11,943 nucleotides of DNA from NCBI GenBank assembly GCA_038214085.1, contig JBBQSF010000098.1, forward strand, positions 1 to 11,943. Direction: 5' to 3'. The notes beneath the pieces were generated by a model. The model had not been told where the DNA came from. It ran no database searches and worked only from the letters and a program-made list of their open reading frames with translations. Made by a program: the position numbers and the translations under genes. How positions within the stretch are numbered: the stretch's first letter is position 1; the number at the start of each line of letters is the position of its first letter. Positions 1-6,880 of the stretch are shown here, piece by piece. The stretch is from JBBQSF01 sp038214085. GTDB lineage: Bacteria > Bacteroidota > Bacteroidia > Bacteroidales > CG2-30-32-10.

Positions 1-3000
1 GTTTTCACATTTTCAAATGAAAGGGTGAGCTTTTTATTGTGCTCTTTCATTACACATGTTCGTGGATTGGCCTGAACATAATCAAGCACTCGGGTAAATT
101 TTTCGGTTTGATAATAAGCCGATTCTTCATCGGGAATAAAGTATCCGGTAAGTTTGTTGTTCTTAAGAATTATTTTTTCGAAACCAATATTTTTTGCAAG
201 TCTCCTAAGTCGTATGGTACTTAACAATTCTTGTGTCTGTATCGGAATCGGTCCGAAACGATCGATCAAATGTTCTCCGAAAATAGTTACTTCTTCATCC
301 GTTTCCAAATTATCCAGTTCTTTGTACAAGGACAATCGCTCTCGGACGCTGTTCACATATTCATCAGGAATTAAAATTTCAAGATCCGTTTCAATCTGAC
401 ATTCCTTAACAAATTCTTTTTGTTCCGTTTCTCCAAAATACTCTTTGAAATCCGTTTCTTTAAGCTCGCGCATGGCTTCGTCGAGAATTTTATGATACAT
501 TTCAAATCCAATATCCGAAATAAAACCGCTTTGTTCACCTCCAAGAAGATTTCCTGCGCCACGGATGTCTAGGTCGCGCATGGCAATGTTGAAACCACTT
601 CCAAGTTCGGAAAATTCTTCAAGTGCACGCAATCGCTTACGGGCATCGTCGCTGAGTGAGAAAAGGGGAGGCGCAAGCAGGTAACAAAACGCTTTTTTAT
701 TTGCACGTCCCACGCGACCCCGAAGTTGATGTAAATCGCTAAGTCCGTAGTGGTGCGCATTGTTAATAATCATAGTATTGGCATTCGAAATATCAAGTCC
801 CGATTCTATAATACTTGTAGCAACCAGCACATCGTAATATCCATCAATAAAGTCGAGCATAATGGCTTCAAGTTTTTTTCCATCCATTTGCCCATGGCCA
901 ATAGCAACACGGATATCCGGGCAAAGCCTTTGTATCATTCCCGCAATATCGGTAATATTTTGAACGCGGTTGTGAACAAAAAACACTTGTCCGCCGCGCT
1001 GGTGTTCATATAAAATGGCATCACGAATCAGTTCTTCATTAAAAACATGAAGTTCTGTAATAATTGGGTATCTATTTGGTGGAGGAGTATTTAAAATAGA
1101 TAAATCTCGGGCACCCATTAAGGAAAATTGCAATGTGCGGGGAATAGGCGTTGCTGTAAGTGTTAAGGTATCTACATTTACCTTTATTTGTTTTAACTTC
1201 TCTTTTGCCGCAACACCAAATTTTTGTTCTTCATCAACAATCAGCAAACCAAGTTCTTTAAATTCCACATCAGCACTGAGCAAACGGTGAGTACCAATCA
1301 GAATATCGGTTTTCCCTGATTTTAATTCTTCAAGCGCTTTCTTAATATCTTTCGAACTTTTAAACCTGTTTATATAATCCACTTTACAAGGAAATTCGCT
1401 CAGTCGTTCACTGAAAGTTTTAAAATGCTGCAATGCCAAAATGGTTGTAGGTACTAGCATTGCAACCTGTTTGCTGTCGTTTACTGCTTTAAAAGCGGCT
1501 CTTACAGCCAGTTCAGTTTTCCCAAATCCAACATCACCACAAATGAGCCTGTCCATCGGGCATTCGGCTTCCATGTCTTTTTTTAGGTCAGCCGTGGCTT
1601 TTAGCTGATCAGGAGTATCTTCATAAATAAAAGAAGCTTCCAGTTCTGTTTGCATATATCCGTCGGGTGAATAAGCAAAACCTTGCTCTGCCCTGCGTTT
1701 GGCGTAAAGCTTAATAAGTTCTTTGGCGATGTCTTTAACGCGCTGTTTGGTTTTGTTTTTAAGATTAGTCCAGGCATTGGAACCAAGGCGGTTCATTGTT
1801 GGCTCTGTGCTGTCCTTTCCTGCATATTTTGAAATACGATGCAGCGAATGAATGCTGATGTAAAGCAAATCATTATCCTTATAAATAATTCGGATCGCTT
1901 CCTGCTCTTTACCGTTTATATCAATTTTTTCTAGACCGTCGTAACGCCCAATTCCGTGATCGATATGTGTAACATAATCGCCGGGTTTAAGACCGTACAG
2001 TTCCTTAAGTGTAATACTTTCTTTTCCGGCAAAACGGTCGCGGATACGAAAGCGTTGGTAACGCTCAAAAATTTGATGATCGGTGTAAATAGTGAGTTTT
2101 AAATCCCTGTCGATAAATCCAGAATGTAATGTGAGTTGCAAAGGGTTAAATCTGAATTCCTGCGGTTTGGATTTATTTTGCTGAATGTCTTCAAAAATAG
2201 TGTAGATACGCTCAATCTGTTTGCTGTTTTCTGCCAGAATAAGATTCGAATAATTTTCCGAAGTTAATTTTACAAGATCCTGTATCAGCAGTTCGAAGTT
2301 TTTGTTGAAAACAGGTTGTGGAGTTGTATTATAAATTAACTGCTCATTGTATTCAAAGTGCGATGAATTCCCGAATTCAATTAGGGAAAAACTGTTAAGT
2401 TGATAAAGAAAATCTTCTTTTGTTGTATAAAGTTCCTTTGGATTTAGGTGTGAAATTTGCTGCGACAGGGCTTCAAAGGAAGTTTGTGCTTTTTCAAATT
2501 CTTTTTGAATTTTATCTGCGGCAAAATCCGGATTGTCAACCCAGACAATGGAATCCGCAGGAAGAAATGCAAGCAGCGATTCGCGTTTTTCATTTATGGT
2601 GCGATCCAAAACATCTGGTAACAGGCTAATCTGGTTCAACCGTGTACGCGAAAGTTGTGTAACTGGATCAAAAGTGCGCAATGATTCAATTTTATTGCCG
2701 GCAAATTCTATACGGAAAGGAAAGTCGTTGGAATAAGAGAAAACATCAACAATACCGCCTCTTAAAGTAAATTGACCTGGTTCAGCAACAAAGTCAACAC
2801 GTTCAAATCCGTATTCAGCAAGAAATTCCATAACGAAATCTAGGTTTACCTGCTCATCGGTTTTTAGTTTGAATGTGTTTTTTGCCAGATAAGATTTTGA
2901 GATTACTTTTTCCGAAAGAGCCTCGGGATAAGTAACGTAGATGTTTTTCTTTTTTCCGGAAATCAGTCTATTGATAACTTCGGTGCGAAGCAAAACATTT

Positions 3001-3323
3001 GCATTGTCAGTTTTTTCAATTTCGTAAGCTTTACGGTAGGAACCGGGGAAAAAGAAAATCCGTCTTTTTTCAGATGGCAAATCTTGTTCGTCAAAAATAT
3101 TTTCGAGGTCGTTCAAAAAATATGCTGCGGTTTCTTTATCGGGAAGTACAAACAATTGGGCAACAGCAAGCCCTTCAAAAACGGTTGCACCTACTATCGC
3201 TCCGGCCGATCCAGTAAGGCCTTTGAGGTGAATGCGCGCATGGTTTTTGCTGCGAAGTATATCTTTTAACTGTCCTGTTCTCGTGTCCTGCCTGTAAAAC
3301 GACAGGAGTTCATCTGATTTCAC
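1..3323 (-). CDS. mfd: Transcription-repair coupling factor Mfd, C-terminus cut by window edge
   Basis: Mfd is a DNA translocase that recognises RNA polymerase stalled at lesions, displaces it and recruits UvrA for nucleotide excision repair. About 1107 codons are readable in one uninterrupted frame. Order: UvrB-like UvrA-binding region (roughly residues 25-250, with AEPGQFTLRGGIVDVF); CarD-like RNA polymerase-interacting domain from about 444 (PGDYVTHIDHGIGRYDG); RecG-like motor with Walker A GDVGFGKTE (596-604), DEEQ box (697-700), ATPIPRT (724-730) and QLRGRVGR (866-873); then the TRCF C-terminal domain with the RLSLYKEL segment. The frame is still open at base 1, and by the usual length of about 1110-1120 residues only a few are missing. 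The start is GTG at 3323: no in-frame ATG lies nearby, and the conserved LKGLTGS segment follows about 30 residues in. No Shine-Dalgarno is seen, and a promoter motif sits 4 nt upstream. Identification is very secure; the exact start less so. Confidence 0.97.
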   Translation of the reverse strand, partial: MKSDELLSFYRQDTRTGQLKDILRSKNHARIHLKGLTGSAGAIVGATVFEGLAVAQLFVLPDKETAAYFLNDLENIFDEQDLPSEKRRIFFFPGSYRKAYEIEKTDNANVLLRTEVINRLISGKKKNIYVTYPEALSEKVISKSYLAKNTFKLKTDEQVNLDFVMEFLAEYGFERVDFVAEPGQFTLRGGIVDVFSYSNDFPFRIEFAGNKIESLRTFDPVTQLSRTRLNQISLLPDVLDRTINEKRESLLAFLPADSIVWVDNPDFAADKIQKEFEKAQTSFEALSQQISHLNPKELYTTKEDFLYQLNSFSLIEFGNSSHFEYNEQLIYNTTPQPVFNKNFELLIQDLVKLTSENYSNLILAENSKQIERIYTIFEDIQQNKSKPQEFRFNPLQLTLHSGFIDRDLKLTIYTDHQIFERYQRFRIRDRFAGKESITLKELYGLKPGDYVTHIDHGIGRYDGLEKIDINGKEQEAIRIIYKDNDLLYISIHSLHRISKYAGKDSTEPTMNRLGSNAWTNLKNKTKQRVKDIAKELIKLYAKRRAEQGFAYSPDGYMQTELEASFIYEDTPDQLKATADLKKDMEAECPMDRLICGDVGFGKTELAVRAAFKAVNDSKQVAMLVPTTILALQHFKTFSERLSEFPCKVDYINRFKSSKDIKKALEELKSGKTDILIGTHRLLSADVEFKELGLLIVDEEQKFGVAAKEKLKQIKVNVDTLTLTATPIPRTLQFSLMGARDLSILNTPPPNRYPIITELHVFNEELIRDAILYEHQRGGQVFFVHNRVQNITDIAGMIQRLCPDIRVAIGHGQMDGKKLEAIMLDFIDGYYDVLVATSIIESGLDISNANTMIINNAHHYGLSDLHQLRGRVGRANKKAFCYLLAPPLFSLSDDARKRLRALEEFSELGSGFNIAMRDLDIRGAGNLLGGEQSGFISDIGFEMYHKILDEAMRELKETDFKEYFGETEQKEFVKECQIETDLEILIPDEYVNSVRERLSLYKELDNLETDEEVTIFGEHLIDRFGPIPIQTQELLSTIRLRRLAKNIGFEKIILKNNKLTGYFIPDEESAYYQTEKFTRVLDYVQANPRTCVMKEHNKKLTLSFENVK

Positions 3324-3327
3324 TGTG

Positions 3328-3335
3328 CAAAGATA
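3328..3335 (-). promoter_or_regulatory. Bacteroidota-type -7 element of mfd
   Basis: TATCTTTG on the minus strand matches TAnnTTTG, with only CACA between it and the GTG start. Initiation at the usual distance would fall at or next to the start codon, giving a leaderless transcript. No good TTG -33 element is visible about 20 bp upstream, so the call rests on the -7 motif and its position. Confidence 0.5.
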
Positions 3336-3466
3336 TGGAAAAATATAGGTTGGAGAAGAAGGATAAATTCCCGAAATTCTGTTAAAAAAACGATAATATT
3401 TACTCGCCTGAAAAATTATGTTTTGGAATTAGCTGAATAGAATCAATACAATAGCTTAATCTGTTT

Positions 3467-3497
3467 TTGCTTTTAATCAACACATTTTGTATTTTTG
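3467..3497 (+). promoter_or_regulatory. Promoter of the toxin-antitoxin operon (-33 TTG, -7 TATTTTTG)
   Basis: TTG at 3467-3469, inside a TTTTTG run, is followed after 20 bp by TATTTTTG at 3490-3497. This is the best match to the Bacteroidota -33/-7 promoter in the window. The antitoxin ATG is 19 nt downstream of the -7 element, leaving a short leader without a Shine-Dalgarno. The 193-bp gap between mfd and the antitoxin otherwise holds only AT-rich sequence and the outward-facing mfd promoter. Confidence 0.65.
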
Positions 3498-3516
3498 TAA
3501 AAAAATAATACTTGCA

Positions 3517-3744
3517 ATGGAAACACTTATTGTAAAAATAAAAGGAAATACAACCAAAGCAAAAAATATGATCGCATTTTTTCGCGACCTGGCAAAGGTG
3601 AATAAAGAAATTTCTATTATTGATGCCCCCCTCTTAAAATCACATATTGCAAAAAGTATTTCCGCTGGACTTCATGATGTAAAGGCTATTATGGAAGGAA
3701 ACCAAAAGCCAAAGACCTTAAAGGAGATGCTCGATGAAGATTAA
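3517..3744 (+). CDS. Putative antitoxin of a type II RelE/HigB-like module
   Basis: This 75-residue protein is predicted to neutralise the toxin encoded directly downstream. It opens with a short beta-strand (METLIVKIKG), followed by a mostly helical body and a charged C-terminal stretch (KPKTLKEMLDED), the kind of tail that often wraps a toxin. I see no convincing helix-turn-helix, and a ribbon-helix-helix is not obvious. The N-terminal pattern is faintly like small Bacteroidota DUF2683-type proteins, but I would not assign that family. The antitoxin role is inferred from size, position and an 11-bp overlap with the toxin. The ATG at 3517 is chosen over an upstream TTG at 3487, which would lie before the predicted transcription start. 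Autoregulation is usual for such operons, but no strong operator palindrome is visible. Confidence 0.75.
   Translation: METLIVKIKGNTTKAKNMIAFFRDLAKVNKEISIIDAPLLKSHIAKSISAGLHDVKAIMEGNQKPKTLKEMLDED
3721..3726 (+). promoter_or_regulatory. Shine-Dalgarno-like AAGGAG inside the antitoxin gene, ahead of the toxin start
   Basis: AAGGAG ends 7 nt before the toxin ATG at 3734. No other gene start in this window has a comparable purine box, which supports 3734 as the start and suggests local ribosome recruitment or translational coupling. The bases also encode Lys-Glu of the antitoxin tail, so coincidence cannot be excluded. Confidence 0.5.
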
Positions 3745-4072
3745 TATTTTTGCAACTGCAACTTTTGAGAAGGAATTTAAACATTTGAAAAAAAAGTATC
3801 AATCATTGAATGATGATATTCTGAATTTCGAAAATATGTTGTTGAACAATCCTGATTTAGGAATTGATTTGGGTGGTGGTTTGCGAAAAATTCGAATTTC
3901 TGTTAAATCAAAAAACAAGGGGAAAAGTGGTGGTGCAAGAGTTATTACGTATAATATTATTGTAAGCGTTTTTGAGAAAAACATTTTCCTGCTTACGATA
4001 TATGATAAAAGCGAAAAGGAAAATATTACCCCAGTTGAAATTAAGCAAATTCTTGCTGAATGCGGATTTTAA
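3734..4072 (+). CDS. RelE/ParE-superfamily toxin, HigB-like
   Basis: The predicted 112-residue toxin resembles the RelE/HigB ribonuclease fold, whose members cleave mRNA on the ribosome when freed from antitoxin. Family features are visible: a helical N-terminal half (FEKEFKHLKKKY), then GLRKIRISVKSKNKGKSGG (49-67), ARVITYNI with Arg69 and Tyr73, and a closing strand FLLTIYDKSEKENI (85-98). Arg51, Arg54, the Lys cluster 57-64, Arg69 and Lys92 are candidate RNA-contacting or catalytic residues by family analogy. The length is normal and the frame intact, so the toxin looks functional. The ATG lies inside the antitoxin gene, 7 nt after AAGGAG at 3721-3726. A ParE-like gyrase target is possible but less likely given the KIR...GGARV pattern. 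Its stop is only 6 bp from the convergent peptidase stop. Confidence 0.85.
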   Translation: MKINIFATATFEKEFKHLKKKYQSLNDDILNFENMLLNNPDLGIDLGGGLRKIRISVKSKNKGKSGGARVITYNIIVSVFEKNIFLLTIYDKSEKENITPVEIKQILAECGF

Positions 4073-4078
4073 TTATAA

Positions 4079-5575
4079 TTATTCTAAATTTATTTTCTCC
4101 CTTACATATTCTCCCTGCGCAATTTTATATGCCGAAATAAATGTGAGTTTGGTGATTTCTTCAAACAAAACGCCATTCAATGTTTCAGGAGTATCGGATA
4201 ATTGATGCAAATGTTCATAACTTTTAGTACTTACAACATAAGCACCGGGAATTCCTTTTTTATGAAAAGCCCCAAGATCCGCGCCACCACCTGCCCACGT
4301 GCGAGAAACCATTTTGTTAAAATAAAGTGAATCTTGTGTGTGAATAAAATTCCATAATTGCGGTGCACTTTTACCATTGCCTATTTGAATGCTGTCACCA
4401 TAGCCCATGCAATCAAGATTAAACATAGCAACCACACTATCAATAGGCACGGGAAAATGATCGGCACAGTATTCCGAACCCATTAAACCTTGTTCCTCGC
4501 TGGCAAAGAGCACGAAAATTACCGAACGCTTTGGCTTGATATTGCTAAGCGAAAAAGCTTTTGCCATTTCTAATACGGCTGAAGAGCCCGACGCATTGTC
4601 GTTTGCGCCTGGAAAATAAATTTTGCCACCCTGACTTCCTACATGATCGAGATGTGCACTAATAACGATGTATTGATTTTTTAATAATGAATCACTTCCT
4701 TCAATAAATCCTATGATATTTTCTGTACGAACTTCGGGTTGATAAATGGCGTTAATGTTGAGTTCTGCTGAACTATTTGCATTTATTGAAAAAGGCTTTT
4801 TAAGGGAATCGATTTTTGTTTGCAACTGACTTAATGTAAAACCTGATGAAGCAAGCAACTCATTCGCAACATCAATAGAAATATGCAATTGAGGCATACC
4901 TTCCTGCTGGTTTCCTTTGCCGTGTAATGTGCTTCCTATGGGCTGTTGTGGCTTTTGATCATTTGGAAGCGAAACATACAAAACTCCCAGTGCTCTGTGT
5001 TGTTTGGCAAAAAGTCCTTTGGTTCTTTCGTAAGCATTTGGCCAAGCGCTACTATCAAGCTTCCACGAAGGATTTTGTTTAAACATCATCACAATTTTGT
5101 TGCGAACATCCACATATTTGTAGTCATCATAACCTGCATCAGGAAGATAAATACCATATCCGCAAAACACAACTGGTGCATTTATTTTTCCTGAACCGGT
5201 GAAACCCTTGCAAACAAAGTCTTTGCCGAGCTTATATTCCTTCAAAGTTTTTCCGTTTTCGGTTTTGTTGAAAATACAAGGTGATACAATTTCATTTCCT
5301 TCAACATTAAAAAACTGATAATAGGAGCTGTCTCCAAGTGGTTTCAATCCAATTTTTTGAAATTCTGAAGCCATATATCCTGCTGCTTTTTCATAACCGG
5401 CAGTTCCCGGATTACGTCCGTCGAATTCTTTAGAAGCAAGAATTGTAACGGTTTTAAGCAGGTTCTCTTTTTTAATAAAATCAGAATTGCCATAATTCTG
5501 GGCTGGCACTGAAACAGAAAACATTCCTACTACAGCATATATAACAATGATTCTGGCGCAGCGGAATGTTTTCAT
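4079..5575 (-). CDS. Secreted M28-family zinc aminopeptidase with PA domain
   Basis: The 498-residue protein is expected to remove N-terminal residues from peptides outside the cytoplasm with two zinc ions. The N-terminus is a signal peptide (hydrophobic 9-22, probable cleavage after VPA25). Residues about 130-250 look like a protease-associated domain. The M28 catalytic domain covers roughly 285-485 with all expected ligands: His308 and Asp310 in SAHLDHVG, Asp326 in PGANDNASG, the general base/ligand pair Glu360-Glu361 in ASEEQG, Asp388 in NLDCMG, and His457 in HLHQLSDT. There is no obvious lipobox or C-terminal sorting domain, so it is probably periplasmic or released. It starts 13 bp after the phosphofructokinase stop on the same strand and has no TAnnTTTG of its own there, so it is likely cotranscribed. 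Substrate specificity cannot be read from the sequence. Confidence 0.93.
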   Translation of the reverse strand: MKTFRCARIIVIYAVVGMFSVSVPAQNYGNSDFIKKENLLKTVTILASKEFDGRNPGTAGYEKAAGYMASEFQKIGLKPLGDSSYYQFFNVEGNEIVSPCIFNKTENGKTLKEYKLGKDFVCKGFTGSGKINAPVVFCGYGIYLPDAGYDDYKYVDVRNKIVMMFKQNPSWKLDSSAWPNAYERTKGLFAKQHRALGVLYVSLPNDQKPQQPIGSTLHGKGNQQEGMPQLHISIDVANELLASSGFTLSQLQTKIDSLKKPFSINANSSAELNINAIYQPEVRTENIIGFIEGSDSLLKNQYIVISAHLDHVGSQGGKIYFPGANDNASGSSAVLEMAKAFSLSNIKPKRSVIFVLFASEEQGLMGSEYCADHFPVPIDSVVAMFNLDCMGYGDSIQIGNGKSAPQLWNFIHTQDSLYFNKMVSRTWAGGGADLGAFHKKGIPGAYVVSTKSYEHLHQLSDTPETLNGVLFEEITKLTFISAYKIAQGEYVREKINLE

Positions 5576-5588
5576 TTATTGCTTAAAA

Positions 5589-6824
5589 TTAAAAAGGTTT
5601 CACTTTCGGGAAATCGTATTTAAACTGTGTCTTTCTTGGCTTTTCAAGAATGTAGGAAAGAAAATCAGAATAAACATCAGTAAATGAAAACTCTTCATTT
5701 GAATAGTAATCATCGTGAAGCGGCCGGTTTCCAATTTGTCCCATATCAATTGAAGAAGTATTATATTCTTCAAGTTCAGGATAGTTAACAATTTTGTTTA
5801 ACACCGGCATTTGCCCGTATTGTCCTCGCAGGAGTAAATCTGTTACTTTGTCGGCAAGAGCCATGGTCAATCTGCGATCGTATTCGCTGCATGCACCTGC
5901 ACGTGGATAATATCCGGTAATCTGTGCACGAGCTTCGAGGCCAAGTTTTTGAGTAATTTCAGAAGCAATAACTCCGCTGATGCCACCAAAGCGTGGGTGA
6001 CCATATTCGTCGGTTTCAGAACTGGCATAAACTACATCAACTTTATCTTTTGCTTCATCGTACCAGCGAACTCCTTCCGAAACAGCAATCACTATTGATT
6101 TCCTTGGAGAATTTGTGTAAACTTCTTTAACTTTTTCGAAAAATTGTTCTTTACGACCTTTATTGATTTCAACTTCAGGAATAAGCGAAATTTCAGCTCC
6201 GCCATAAAATGCACCACCTGTAAGCCAACCAGCATCACGACCCATAACTTCGAGTACTACTATTCGCGAGTGAGAGTCTGCAGTTGTTCTCATTCTGTCA
6301 GCAAAACTCATTACTGAATATACTGCAGAAGGAAATCCAGGGCACATAACGGCTTCAATTTCTTTGCCATTGTAATTGTGCATTGTGCGTGTACGTAAGT
6401 CATTGTCGATTGTTTTTGGGAATCCAATAACAGGGATTCCTTCAGTTTCGTAAAGTTTTTTTGCAGCACCATTGGTATCATCACCGCCAATAGAAACTAA
6501 AAAATCAATTTTGTAGCGTTGCAGGTTCTGAAGAATCTGAGGAACTCTATTTTCTGGATTTTTTTTGCTTGGAAAAGGATTGGTCCTGCTCGAAAGTAAA
6601 GCTGTTCCACCATGCAAACCATCATAAGGCTGATTCGTAAGATCGAGTATATCACCATCTCCCAGTAGGCCTTTCCAGCCTCTGCGAATGCCATAAACAT
6701 TGAATCCCAGCAATGCTGCTCTGTTTCTTACGGATTCAATACTCGAATTTAATGCAGGTGTGTCTCCACCACCCGTTAGAATTGCTAATGTTTTTCCACT
6801 GAAAGGTTTATTGGGATTATTCAT
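5589..6824 (-). CDS. pfp: Pyrophosphate-dependent 6-phosphofructokinase
   Basis: The enzyme phosphorylates fructose 6-phosphate to fructose 1,6-bisphosphate in the cytoplasm, probably with pyrophosphate as donor, which makes the step reversible. It has 411 residues. GGGDTPALN (18-26) is the N-terminal phosphate-binding loop; SRTNP is at 80-84; GGDD is at 113-116; PKTIDND (136-142) contains the catalytic Asp140; MGRDAGW (194-200) binds the sugar phosphate; SEG (249-251) and GYYPRAG (304-310) complete the family signature. Asp116 in GGDD and Lys137 in PKTIDND replace two glycines of ATP enzymes, the recognised signature of PPi specificity. ATG at 6824 gives a natural N-terminus about 10 residues before the first strand. 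A promoter lies just upstream, and the M28 peptidase follows 13 bp downstream. The fold is certain; donor choice is inferred from the two residues. Confidence 0.93.
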   Translation of the reverse strand: MNNPNKPFSGKTLAILTGGGDTPALNSSIESVRNRAALLGFNVYGIRRGWKGLLGDGDILDLTNQPYDGLHGGTALLSSRTNPFPSKKNPENRVPQILQNLQRYKIDFLVSIGGDDTNGAAKKLYETEGIPVIGFPKTIDNDLRTRTMHNYNGKEIEAVMCPGFPSAVYSVMSFADRMRTTADSHSRIVVLEVMGRDAGWLTGGAFYGGAEISLIPEVEINKGRKEQFFEKVKEVYTNSPRKSIVIAVSEGVRWYDEAKDKVDVVYASSETDEYGHPRFGGISGVIASEITQKLGLEARAQITGYYPRAGACSEYDRRLTMALADKVTDLLLRGQYGQMPVLNKIVNYPELEEYNTSSIDMGQIGNRPLHDDYYSNEEFSFTDVYSDFLSYILEKPRKTQFKYDFPKVKPF

Positions 6825-6847
6825 GATTTCAAATTATTAATAAAATA

Positions 6848-6880
6848 CAAATGTATAAAAAAGATATTATTTTTTGTCAA
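6848..6880 (-). promoter_or_regulatory. Promoter of the pfp-M28 peptidase unit
   Basis: On the minus strand TACATTTG (6848-6855) fits TAnnTTTG and lies 23 nt before the ATG. TTG (6878-6880, part of TTGAC) lies 22 bp upstream of it, slightly wider than ideal. The -33 part falls within the end of the preceding membrane-protein gene, whose stop is 42 bp from the pfp start. Some transcription may also read through from that gene, as no terminator is visible between them. Confidence 0.55.

Noticed and set aside
39..1013. Several 60-87 codon frames within the mfd region
   Set aside because: All overlap the continuous Mfd frame, which holds the conserved helicase and TRCF motifs; none has its own recognisable sequence.
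1..3323. Possible frameshift in mfd
   Set aside because: Walker A, DEEQ, QLRGRVGR and the readable C-terminus were all checked to be in phase with the GTG at 3323; the gene is intact within the window.
3489..3511. GTATT/AATAC inverted repeat over the antitoxin promoter as autoregulatory operator
   Set aside because: Arms are only 5 bp with a 13-bp AT-rich spacer, easily expected by chance in this composition.
3487..3516. Ten-residue N-terminal extension of the antitoxin from TTG at 3487
   Set aside because: The TTG overlaps the predicted -7 element and would lie upstream of the transcription start; the ATG at 3517 is better.
3799..3984. 61-codon minus-strand frame opposite the toxin as an antisense regulator gene
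   Set aside because: No promoter motif or family pattern; the plus-strand toxin explains the coding constraint.
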